From the NCBI GenBank assembly GCA_002331565.1, contig DCZC01000137.1, positions 284 through 5,689 on the forward strand: DNA of 5,406 nucleotides, read 5' to 3'. A program made the position numbers and the translations under genes. The notes beneath the pieces are model-generated. The model saw only the letters and a program-made list of their open reading frames with translations. It was not told the DNA's origin and did no database searches. This document shows positions 1 through 5,406 of this stretch, piece by piece (positions within the stretch are counted from its first letter, which is position 1; the number at the start of each line of letters is the position of its first letter). This DNA comes from Gemmatimonas sp. UBA2094. GTDB taxonomy: Bacteria; Gemmatimonadota; Gemmatimonadetes; Gemmatimonadales; Gemmatimonadaceae.

Positions 1-210
1 ACCGCTGAAATCGGCGATGACGTGACCCTCTACCAGGGCGTGACATTGGGCGGCACCAGCTGGAACAAAGGTAAGCGCCACCCGACGCTGGAGGATAACG
101 TGGTGGTGGGCGCGGGTGCCAAGGTGCTTGGTCCGTTCACGGTAGGCGCTGGCGCCAAAGTCGGCTCCAACGCCGTGGTGACCAAGGCCGTGCCGGCCGG
201 CGCCACCGTG
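1..210 (+). other. cysE: CysE (serine O-acetyltransferase) C-terminal beta-helix segment, fragment
   Basis: This stretch encodes the end of the left-handed parallel beta-helix of serine O-acetyltransferase, which makes O-acetylserine from serine and acetyl-CoA for cysteine synthesis in the cytoplasm. The hallmarks are Gly-Val-Thr-Leu-Gly-Gly-Thr, the loop Ser-Trp-Asn-Lys-Gly-Lys-Arg-His-Pro (the Arg-His pair lies at the CoA/substrate site), Gly-Ala-Gly-Ala-Lys-Val-Leu-Gly-Pro, and Gly-Ser-Asn-Ala-Val-Val. The catalytic Asp-His pair lies upstream of the window, and the usual C-terminal tail (normally following as Gly-Ile/Val-Pro-Gly/Ala-Arg) is absent. From memory the peptide is almost identical to Pseudomonas CysE, and quite unlike the source suggested by the rest of the window. 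By hand count, 13 of its 70 codons end in A or T, against 6 of the next 70, a modest composition shift. As it stands it is a fragment, not a working acetyltransferase. Confidence 0.85.
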
Positions 211-1338
211 ATTTCCACGGACGGGCAGTACGTGCTCCCCGGCCTGTGGGACATGCACGTGCACGTCATGCTCGTGGGGCACGGCAACTACGCCCACTGG
301 GACAGCGTCTCCCCACCGGAATGGGAACGCAGCATCATTCCGGCGGCGGCGAAGCAGAGCGTGATGAACGGGGTCACGAGCATCCGGGACCTCGGCGGCC
401 CGCTCGAGGAGATTCTCTCCGTGCGCGGCAAGATCGAGCGCGGCGAACTGGTGGGCGCCACCATTTACACCTCGGGTCCCTTCCTGCAACACGCGCCCTA
501 CCCCGGCACCGAGCGATTCCGCTGGGGCATCAGCAGCCCGGCCGACGCACGCGCGAAGGTGAAGAAGCTGGCCGACGCCGGCGTGAACGTCATCAAGCTC
601 ATCGACCAGGATCAGATGACAAAGGACGAGATCCGCGCCGTGGTCGACGAGGCCCACGCGCGCAGGCTCCCGGTGGTGGCGCATGCGCACCGTCCGGAGG
701 AAGTGCGCCTCGGCCTCGAGATGGGCGTGGACGACTTCGAGCACACCGGCATGCAGGCATCCCCCGGCTATCCGGACGACGTGCTGCGCACGTTGCACGA
801 ACGCACGGCCCAGGGCGCCAAGGGGCCGCTCTGGTGGACCCCCACCATCGACGTGCTCACCAATTACACGGCGCGCCGCGACGACGACGAATATCTGGAC
901 GACTCGCGCTGGTATCAGTACCTGCCGACAGCGCTCGTGCAGGACATCCGGGCATCGCTGCGCCGGCTCGACACCTTGCAGTACTACCGCCTCGTGCCGG
1001 ACCGCGGCCCCACCCTGCAGACCAAGTTCCGGCAGCTACGCCAGAGCGGTGCGCGACTGCTCATCGGTACCGACGCCGGCGTGCCGGGCAACTTTCATGG
1101 CTACGCCACCGCCGAAGAGATGGTGACGTGGGTGCGGCAGTACGGCATGGACCCGATGGAAACCATCCGGGCCGCGACCTTCTGGCCGGCCATGTCGCTG
1201 GGGCTGCAGGACAAGGTCGGTACCGTCTCGGAAGGCAAGACAGCCGACATCATCACGGTGCGCGAGAATCCGCTCGCGACCATCGAGACGCTGCGCAACG
1301 TGCAGATGGTCATCAAGAATGGGAAGCGCGTGAAGTGA
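1..1338 (+). CDS. Chimeric frame: CysE beta-helix fragment fused to amidohydrolase (5' partial)
   Basis: The frame is open from base 1 (Thr-Ala-Glu-Ile-Gly-Asp-Asp) to TGA at 1336-1338, so the gene begins outside the window; the GTG at 22 lies inside the CysE fold and is not a credible start. Residue numbers here count from that GTG. Residues 1-63 are hexapeptide-repeat beta-helix of serine acetyltransferase. From about residue 64 the protein is a metal-dependent amidohydrolase (COG1228/imidazolonepropionase-like), starting at the strand before [11 protein letters not shown]al ligands are all present: H79 and H81 (HxH), K192 (V-I-K-L, carboxylated bridging lysine), H221 or H223, H241 (E-H-T-G), and D351 (G-T-D-A-G). 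The C-terminal beta-sandwich return ([11 protein letters not shown]) is intact to residue 438. Missing are the signal peptide and the ~60 N-terminal residues normal for this family. The coding sequence is sound and both halves are recognisable; whether the fusion exists in a living cell is doubtful. Substrate unknown; relatives include dipeptidases and prolidase-like enzymes. Confidence 0.85.
   Translation, partial: TAEIGDDVTLYQGVTLGGTSWNKGKRHPTLEDNVVVGAGAKVLGPFTVGAGAKVGSNAVVTKAVPAGATVISTDGQYVLPGLWDMHVHVMLVGHGNYAHWDSVSPPEWERSIIPAAAKQSVMNGVTSIRDLGGPLEEILSVRGKIERGELVGATIYTSGPFLQHAPYPGTERFRWGISSPADARAKVKKLADAGVNVIKLIDQDQMTKDEIRAVVDEAHARRLPVVAHAHRPEEVRLGLEMGVDDFEHTGMQASPGYPDDVLRTLHERTAQGAKGPLWWTPTIDVLTNYTARRDDDEYLDDSRWYQYLPTALVQDIRASLRRLDTLQYYRLVPDRGPTLQTKFRQLRQSGARLLIGTDAGVPGNFHGYATAEEMVTWVRQYGMDPMETIRAATFWPAMSLGLQDKVGTVSEGKTADIITVRENPLATIETLRNVQMVIKNGKRVK
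190..222 (+). other. Fusion junction between CysE and amidohydrolase
   Basis: The codons at 190-210 read Val-Pro-Ala-Gly-Ala-Thr-Val. CysE proteins end their beta-helix with this kind of peptide (V-P-x-G-A-T-V-V-G). Exported amidohydrolases often carry V/I-P-A-G-A-x-V-I/V-D just before the [11 protein letters not shown]al site. After 210 the residues [12 protein letters not shown] fit only the amidohydrolase; before 190 they fit only CysE. The crossover therefore lies in, or right at the edge of, a 21-base word both parents could share. No repeat, IS end or attachment-like sequence is visible at the junction. Confidence 0.75.
1321..1326 (+). promoter_or_regulatory. Probable ribosome binding site of the oxidase gene
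   Basis: GGGAAG lies inside the last codons of the amidohydrolase, 8 bases before the GTG at 1335. It is a weak but well-placed Shine-Dalgarno-like element and supports that GTG as start, since no in-frame ATG precedes the conserved region. Because the two genes overlap, re-initiation by the terminating ribosome is also likely. Confidence 0.45.
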
Positions 1339-2438
1339 CGACACCGGAGCACGCCGGAACCGCGCTGCCGGTCAACCTGCACGCCTACGAAGCGGTGGCC
1401 CATGAGCGCCTGCCCCGCATGGTGTACGACTACTACGCCGGCGGGGCGAACGACGAAATCCTGCTGCGCGAGTCCCGCACGGCGTGGGACGACGTGCGCA
1501 TCCGCTATCGGGTGCTGCGCGACGTGTCGCAACGCAACCTCGCCACCACCATCAACGGGCACCGCCTCGAATGGCCCGTGATCGTGGCGCCGATGGCGTT
1601 TCAACAGATGGCAACGCCGGAGGGCGAAGTAGCCACGGCACGCGCCACGGCAGCCGCCGGCAGCAGCATGATTCTCTCCACGCTCTCCAACCGCACCATC
1701 GAAGACGTGCGCGCCGCTTCGAACGGGCTGGTGTGGTTTCAGCTGTACATCTATCGCGATCGTGGCGTGACCGCCGAGCTCGTGCGACGCGCCGAACGCG
1801 CCGGGTGCACCGCGCTCGTGCTCACCGTGGACACGCCCATTCTCGGCCGCCGCGAGCGCGACCTGCTCAACCGGTTCCATGTGCCGTCGGAGTTCGCGGC
1901 CCCGAACCTCGGTGTGGACATGCGCGCCACGCTGGGGGCGCAGGAGGACATGTCGTCGGCGCTGGCGCAGTTCATCCTGCACCATTGGGACGCGGGCATC
2001 GCGTGGAAGGACCTCGCGTGGCTCCGGTCGATCACGTCGTTGCCCATCTACGTGAAGGGCGTGGTGCGCGACGACGACGCCGTCATGGCGCTCGAGCACG
2101 GAGCGACGGGCATCATCGTTTCGAACCACGGTGGCCGACAGCTCGACACGGCCGTCCCCACAGCCCGCGCCCTCGGCGAGGTGGCCGACGCCGTGCAGGG
2201 GCGCGCCGAGGTGCTGGTGGACGGCGGCATTCGCCGCGGCACCGACGTACTCAAGGCGCTCGCCCTTGGCGCCAACGCCGTGCTGCTGGGGCGTCCCATC
2301 CTCTGGGGGCTCGCTGCCAATGGTGAGGCCGGCGCGCGTCATGTGCTGCAGCTGTTGCGCGACGAAGTGGACCTCGCGTTCGCCCTGGCCGGCGTACGTA
2401 CGCCGGCCGAGGCGACACGCGACCTCATCGCGCCATAG
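1335..2438 (+). CDS. FMN-dependent alpha-hydroxy-acid oxidase/dehydrogenase
   Basis: This 367-residue protein is a full-length member of the glycolate oxidase/lactate oxidase/mandelate dehydrogenase family, which oxidises (S)-2-hydroxy acids to 2-oxo acids with FMN in a TIM barrel. By eye alignment to spinach glycolate oxidase, the catalytic and FMN residues are all present: Y33 (Y-D-Y-Y), Q136 and Y138 (Q-L-Y), T164 and D166 (T-V-D-T-P), R173, K241 (Y-V-K-G-V), the catalytic base H265 with R268 (S-N-H-G-G-R-Q-L-D), D297-G-G with R301 and R302, and G319-R320. The position of glycolate oxidase Trp108 is Leu117, so the substrate is probably not glycolate; lactate or a longer 2-hydroxy acid is possible. 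There is no signal peptide or membrane segment, so the enzyme should be cytoplasmic. The GTG start overlaps the preceding stop as GTGA, implying an operon with translational coupling. Oxidase and dehydrogenase cannot be told apart from sequence alone, so no gene symbol is given. Confidence 0.95.
   Translation: MTTPEHAGTALPVNLHAYEAVAHERLPRMVYDYYAGGANDEILLRESRTAWDDVRIRYRVLRDVSQRNLATTINGHRLEWPVIVAPMAFQQMATPEGEVATARATAAAGSSMILSTLSNRTIEDVRAASNGLVWFQLYIYRDRGVTAELVRRAERAGCTALVLTVDTPILGRRERDLLNRFHVPSEFAAPNLGVDMRATLGAQEDMSSALAQFILHHWDAGIAWKDLAWLRSITSLPIYVKGVVRDDDAVMALEHGATGIIVSNHGGRQLDTAVPTARALGEVADAVQGRAEVLVDGGIRRGTDVLKALALGANAVLLGRPILWGLAANGEAGARHVLQLLRDEVDLAFALAGVRTPAEATRDLIAP
2387..2408. repeat. 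Perfect 22-bp palindrome inside the oxidase 3' end
   Basis: The arm GGCCGGCGTAC is followed directly by its exact reverse complement, giving 11 paired bases on each side centred on GTAC. It lies in oxidase codons 351-358 (Leu-Ala-Gly-Val-Arg-Thr-Pro-Ala), about 28 bases before the oxidase stop codon, and 38 bases past the stop codon of the convergent amidohydrolase. In RNA it would form a strong GC-rich stem from either strand. No T-run follows in either direction, so it is not a classical intrinsic terminator. It might protect or end the 3' side of the amidohydrolase transcript; that is inference. Confidence 0.6.
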
Positions 2439-2445
2439 ACGCTGG

Positions 2446-4110
2446 TTACTTCCCCGACGGCCGGAACGGGTCCCGCACCGGATCGGCCGCCGGCGCCAGC
2501 TTGCGCGACGCCTGCACCATGCGCTCCACCTCGCGCATCAGGTTGGCGTTCTCCAGCACCACGCCGTCCTTGATGGTGTGCACGATGCCCTTGGTGCGAT
2601 ACATCGCGCCGTTCCGGTCGAGCGTGAGATCACCGAACGAGTAGAGGTACTTGAGGTTCGCTGCCGGGTTGCCGTCCACGATGAGCAGGTCGGCCTTGTA
2701 GCCGGGGCGCACGAGCCCGAGCTTGGGCTCACCCAGCGTCTTCGCACTGTTGACCGTGGCCGACTTGAGCACCTCGAGCGTCTTCATGCCGGTCTCGCGC
2801 CCCAACTGCAGCTCGCGTACGGTGGAGAAGCCCGGCGTGGCCCAGATGTAGTTGTCGTCGGTGCCGAAGGCCACGCGGCCCCCGCGCTTGTTGAACTCGA
2901 AAATGAGATCGCCCCACAGACGATACGCCGATGTCCAGTTGTACTCGTCGTCGCTGGTCCAATCGTAGTGATAGGCGCCGTGGAAGGCGGGGTTGGGCAT
3001 GTTCCAGTTCCACAGCGCCTGGTGCGTGTACTTCTCCGTCCACGGCAGGCTCGTGGCGCGAATCACGTCGCGGTTGGCCTCGTACACCACACGGGTGGGC
3101 AGCATGGTCACGCCGCACTTGAGCAGCGAATCCACCACGGCGCCGAGCAGCCGCTCCTTGTTGGCATACGTCCACACGCGCCCCGCTTCGCGGAAGCGAT
3201 CGTTCTCGTTGCCGTACTCGTAGTTGCGCGGAAAGTCCTGCGTGTTGCCGTCGAGCGACGACTCGGCATAGCCGTAGTGATGCTCGATCATGGTGACGCC
3301 GGCACAGGCGGCGCGCACGGCCTGCGTGACGGCAGTATTGGCTGGCTGCAGGTGGAACGACGTGATCATGCCGTTTTCCTTCGCCGCTTTCGCGATGGCC
3401 GCCACCAGCTCGAGGCTCCAGCCGAGCGGGTCCATCGAGATCACCCGGTTGCCGTTCGCCGCCATGGCCTTCACCACCTGCGGGGCGAGCGCCGGATCGT
3501 CGAGCTGCAGCTTCGTGAAGGTGGTCCCCGCCCCGTAACTCACGAGCGGATACATGCGCGGCGCGATGATCTCGTTGGCCTCGCTCTTCTTGGCCTCGCG
3601 CATGCCGTCCACATACCCGCGGTCGGCCGCATTCACCATGGTCGTCACGCCCATGGCGAGCTTGAGGTAATACACGTACTCGATCTCCATCGGCAGCGTG
3701 CGGATGTGCGTGTGGAGATCGATCAGTCCGGGCATCACGAATTTCCCGGCCGCGTCGATGATGCGGTCACCGGTCATGCGCGGCCGCGCCCCGGCGCGCT
3801 CGGCGGTCACCGGATCGAACGGCACCATCTCGGTGATCATGTTCCCTTCGACACGGATGTCGTACGGGCCGGCCGGTGGTCCGCCGTGGCCCGGAATGAC
3901 CATCGCATTGCGGATGACGAGCGACTTGTACGGCCCCTCGCCGAGGTCGCCGAACTTGCGCGTCGTGAAGTCGGGGGCAGGCTGGGACTTGGCCGCGACC
4001 GCCGGCTTGGCCTGCGCCGGCTTGGCCTGCGCCAGCAGCGTGGTGGAGGCGGCAACGGTGGTGGCGGCACCAACCACGCACAGCAGCGCACGGAATGCGT
4101 TTCGGGTCAT
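2446..4110 (-). CDS. Exported amidohydrolase family protein (COG1228-like)
   Basis: This is a 554-residue metal-dependent hydrolase. The ATG at 4110-4108 is chosen because it puts a signal peptide at the N-terminus: a short Arg-containing n-region, a hydrophobic stretch A-L-L-C-V-V-G-A-A-T-T-V-A-A, and probable cleavage after A-Q-A at residue 29. An in-frame ATG at 4203 would bury this signal under 31 extra residues. Residues ~30-48 are an Ala/Lys/Pro linker with a tandem repeat. The beta-sandwich follows (L-V-I-R-N-A-M-V-I-P-G), then the barrel with H133 and H135 (D-L-H-T-H), H253 (S-F-H-L-Q), H277/H278 (I-E-H-H-Y-G) and D418 (F-G-T-D-D). The usual bridging lysine after strand 4 appears to be Ser225 (V-I-S-M-D), so metal binding may differ from the first amidohydrolase. 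The C-terminal return (L-V-R-P-G-Y-K-A-D-L-L-I-V) is intact. No Shine-Dalgarno is visible. It is divergent from the DUF5916 gene. Substrate unknown. Confidence 0.93.
   Translation of the reverse strand: MTRNAFRALLCVVGAATTVAASTTLLAQAKPAQAKPAVAAKSQPAPDFTTRKFGDLGEGPYKSLVIRNAMVIPGHGGPPAGPYDIRVEGNMITEMVPFDPVTAERAGARPRMTGDRIIDAAGKFVMPGLIDLHTHIRTLPMEIEYVYYLKLAMGVTTMVNAADRGYVDGMREAKKSEANEIIAPRMYPLVSYGAGTTFTKLQLDDPALAPQVVKAMAANGNRVISMDPLGWSLELVAAIAKAAKENGMITSFHLQPANTAVTQAVRAACAGVTMIEHHYGYAESSLDGNTQDFPRNYEYGNENDRFREAGRVWTYANKERLLGAVVDSLLKCGVTMLPTRVVYEANRDVIRATSLPWTEKYTHQALWNWNMPNPAFHGAYHYDWTSDDEYNWTSAYRLWGDLIFEFNKRGGRVAFGTDDNYIWATPGFSTVRELQLGRETGMKTLEVLKSATVNSAKTLGEPKLGLVRPGYKADLLIVDGNPAANLKYLYSFGDLTLDRNGAMYRTKGIVHTIKDGVVLENANLMREVERMVQASRKLAPAADPVRDPFRPSGK
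4001..4030 (-). repeat. 15-bp tandem repeat in the signal peptide/linker region
   Basis: The 15-base unit GCCGGCTTGGCCTGC occurs twice back to back on the + strand with no mismatch, and a third partial copy (GCC) follows. Read on the coding minus strand it gives Gln-Ala-Lys-Pro-Ala repeated just after the predicted signal cleavage site. It is in frame, so copy-number change would lengthen or shorten only the flexible linker of the mature amidohydrolase. Confidence 0.8.
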
Positions 4111-4258
4111 GTCGGGCAACACGGGTGAGGGTGATGAGTGCGGGTGCGCCGAAAATGCGTCCGGTTCCGCCCCGGGGTAAGCGACGGCGCCGGCGCCGAA
4201 CATCGGGCGCCCCCTGTACGTAAAGCAGGAGAGTCGCGCATTCCCCTTCCCGTCCCCC
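4111..4258. promoter_or_regulatory. Divergent intergenic region between amidohydrolase and DUF5916 gene
   Basis: These ~148 bases separate the two divergent starts and should hold promoters for both. I could not find a -35/-10 pair close to the sigma-70 consensus on either strand. Visible features are short GC palindromes (4170-4177, 4185-4198, 4205-4212) and an isolated Shine-Dalgarno-like AGGAGAG on the + strand at 4227-4233 that has no start codon at normal distance. The palindromes are short enough to be expected by chance at this base composition. No operator or riboswitch is recognised. Confidence 0.4.
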
Positions 4259-5406
4259 GTGTTTCCAATTCTCGCATTTCGGCGGCCGTCTTTGCGATCG
4301 GCCGCTGCCTTCATGTCCGCCGCGCTGTGGGTGCTCCCCCCGGCCGGCACCCTCCCGGCACAGCCGTCGGCCAAGGTGGCACGTGCCACGCGTGTGACGC
4401 GGGCGCCTCGCATCGACGGCCGGCTCGACGAGGCGCTGTGGGCAGGCGTACGGCCCATCGACGATCTGGTGCAACGGCAGCCTCGCGAAGGCGCCGCACC
4501 CACCGAGCGCAGCGAAATCTTCATCGCCTACGACGATGAAGCGCTCTACATTGGGGCCCGCCTGCACCGTGTACGGCCGCAGGAGATCTCGCGCACCTTC
4601 ACGCGGCGCGACGGCTTCGGCAATGCGGAGCGCTTGAACATCATCATCGATACGCAGCGCGACCGGCGCACCGCCGTGGGTTTCGGCATTTCCGCCGCCG
4701 GCGTACGCAGCGACTTCCGTCACACGCAGGACGAGGAGATGCGGGGCCGGGAGAGTCAGTTCGATCCCGTCTGGAACGCGTCGGCCCAATTGGATTCGAC
4801 CGGATGGACGGCGGAGATGCGCATCCCGTTCTCCCAACTCCGCTTCCCGCCCGACTCGGCGCAGCGCTGGGGCTTCCAGATCGATCGCTGGATGCCCGAC
4901 AAGAACGAAACGGTGCAATGGGCGCTCGTCCGCCCCCGCGAAACCGGCTACATCTCGCGCTTCGGCACCCTCGAAGGGATCAGCGACGTGCGCAGCACCC
5001 GGCCGGTGGAGTTCCTGCCGTACCTCGCTGGCGACGCGACGCGGGCGGCGAGCACGAGCATCGCCAATCCTCTTACGAAGCCGTACGCGAGCCGGGTGGG
5101 GATGGACGCCAAACTGGGCGTCGGCAAGTTCCTCACGCTCGACGCCACGGTGAATCCCGACTTCGGCCAGGTGGAAGCGGACCCGGCCGAGGTGAACCTC
5201 ACGGGGTTCGAAACGTTTTTCGACGAGCGCCGCCCGTTCTTCGTAGAGGGCAGCGAGATGGTGCGCGGCAACGGGGCGCAGTATTTCTACCCGCGACGCA
5301 TCGGTGCCGCTCCGCGCGGCGCGGCCAGCGGCGACTTCGTCGACCGGCCGCGTGCCAGCACCATCCTCGGCGCCACCAAGCTCACCGGCCGCCTGCCGAG
5401 CCGCCT
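4259..5406 (+). CDS. DUF5916 outer-membrane protein with N-terminal CBM9-like domain (3' partial)
   Basis: The frame is open to the right edge, giving 382 residues of a protein that in this family is usually about 700-900 long. From GTG 4259 a signal peptide can be read: basic n-region F-R-R-P-S-L-R, hydrophobic core around A-A-A-F-M-S-A-A-L-W-V-L, and probable cleavage after L-P-A-Q. An ATG at 4313 is the alternative start but leaves no basic residues before the hydrophobic part. Residues ~49-215 are a CBM9-like beta-sandwich (A-P-R-I-D-G-R-L-D-E-A-L-W, then I-A-Y-D-D-E-A-L-Y-I-G-A). The DUF5916 signature follows: N-P-D-F-G-Q-V-E-A-D-P at 299-309, F-E-T-F-F-D-E-R-R-P-F-F-V-E-G at 317-331, and Q-Y-F-Y-P-R-R-I-G. 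DUF5916 members resemble TonB-dependent-receptor barrels without a plug and are thought to sit in the outer membrane; their function is not established. The neighbouring exported amidohydrolase is divergent and may share regulation. Confidence 0.9.
   Translation, partial: MFPILAFRRPSLRSAAAFMSAALWVLPPAGTLPAQPSAKVARATRVTRAPRIDGRLDEALWAGVRPIDDLVQRQPREGAAPTERSEIFIAYDDEALYIGARLHRVRPQEISRTFTRRDGFGNAERLNIIIDTQRDRRTAVGFGISAAGVRSDFRHTQDEEMRGRESQFDPVWNASAQLDSTGWTAEMRIPFSQLRFPPDSAQRWGFQIDRWMPDKNETVQWALVRPRETGYISRFGTLEGISDVRSTRPVEFLPYLAGDATRAASTSIANPLTKPYASRVGMDAKLGVGKFLTLDATVNPDFGQVEADPAEVNLTGFETFFDERRPFFVEGSEMVRGNGAQYFYPRRIGAAPRGAASGDFVDRPRASTILGATKLTGRLPSR

Noticed and set aside
190..222. Site-specific integration or transposition as the cause of the CysE fusion
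   Set aside because: No inverted repeat, target duplication, attachment-like core or transposase remnant is visible near the junction; a shared short word explains it more simply.
246..1334. Upstream part of the long + strand frame that ends at 2438
   Set aside because: The translated residues before 1335 are Arg/Gly/His-rich low-complexity text with no family resemblance, and they overlap the conserved amidohydrolase in another frame. The oxidase begins at the GTG 1335.
1101..2342. 413-codon minus-strand frame opposite the oxidase
   Set aside because: It is antisense to a gene with complete catalytic motifs, and its own translation is His/Arg/Gly-rich without a recognisable domain, as is usual for shadow frames in GC-rich DNA.
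2131..4128. 665-codon plus-strand frame opposite the second amidohydrolase
   Set aside because: Its translation is rich in Arg, His and Val with no domain, and it is the shadow of the minus-strand amidohydrolase, whose motifs and signal peptide are clear.
4185..4198. 14-bp perfect palindrome CGGCGCCGGCGCCG in the divergent intergenic region
   Set aside because: At about 70% GC a 14-bp palindrome is expected roughly once in a window of this size, and it is a simple GGCGCC repetition, so operator function cannot be claimed.
4111..4524. N-terminal extension of the minus-strand amidohydrolase up to 4524
   Set aside because: It would bury a good signal peptide and would overlap the start of the divergent DUF5916 gene. 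The ATG at 4110 is preferred.
4138..4539. 133-codon plus-strand frame across the divergent promoter region
   Set aside because: No recognisable domain. It overlaps the DUF5916 coding region in a different frame and lacks conserved motifs.

Overview
The window is a GC-rich, densely coding piece of bacterial chromosome with four protein genes and no RNA gene, CRISPR array, insertion sequence or origin that I can see. Most of it looks like Gemmatimonadota, for example a Gemmatimonas relative. The reasons are strong G/C preference at third codon positions, two amidohydrolases of the COG1228 type, and a DUF5916 outer-membrane protein with an N-terminal CBM9-like domain. This placement is by family recall, not by search; Acidobacteriota or another GC-rich soil group is possible.

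Layout. (1) Positions 1-1338 (+) form one uninterrupted reading frame entering from the left edge. Its first ~70 codons are the C-terminal half of a serine O-acetyltransferase (CysE) left-handed beta-helix that reads like Pseudomonas CysE. From about position 211 it is an amidohydrolase with all its metal ligands but without its own signal peptide and N-terminal beta-sandwich strands. (2) Positions 1335-2438 (+) encode an FMN-dependent alpha-hydroxy-acid oxidase whose GTG start overlaps the previous stop. (3) Positions 2446-4110 (-) encode a second, signal-peptide-bearing amidohydrolase, convergent with the oxidase with only 7 bases between stops. (4) From about 4259 (+) to the right edge runs the first part of a DUF5916 protein, divergent from gene 3.

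How the genes may work together: a hydrolase coupled to a 2-hydroxy-acid oxidase suggests hydrolysis of an amide or ester followed by oxidation of a released 2-hydroxy acid. The second amidohydrolase is probably exported, and the DUF5916 protein is probably in the outer membrane. Together they resemble a small scavenging locus, but no substrate can be named from the sequence.

The strongest oddity is the CysE/amidohydrolase junction. It falls exactly where both families can carry the same peptide, V-P-A-G-A-T-V, encoded at 190-210. That is what a misjoin at a short shared word would produce, in a metagenome assembly or at a real recombination, so the fusion should be treated as suspect until read support is checked. 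Other points: a perfect 22-bp palindrome at the oxidase 3' end, a missing bridging lysine in the second amidohydrolase, and an unclear start for the DUF5916 gene. I did not find a convincing undescribed system.
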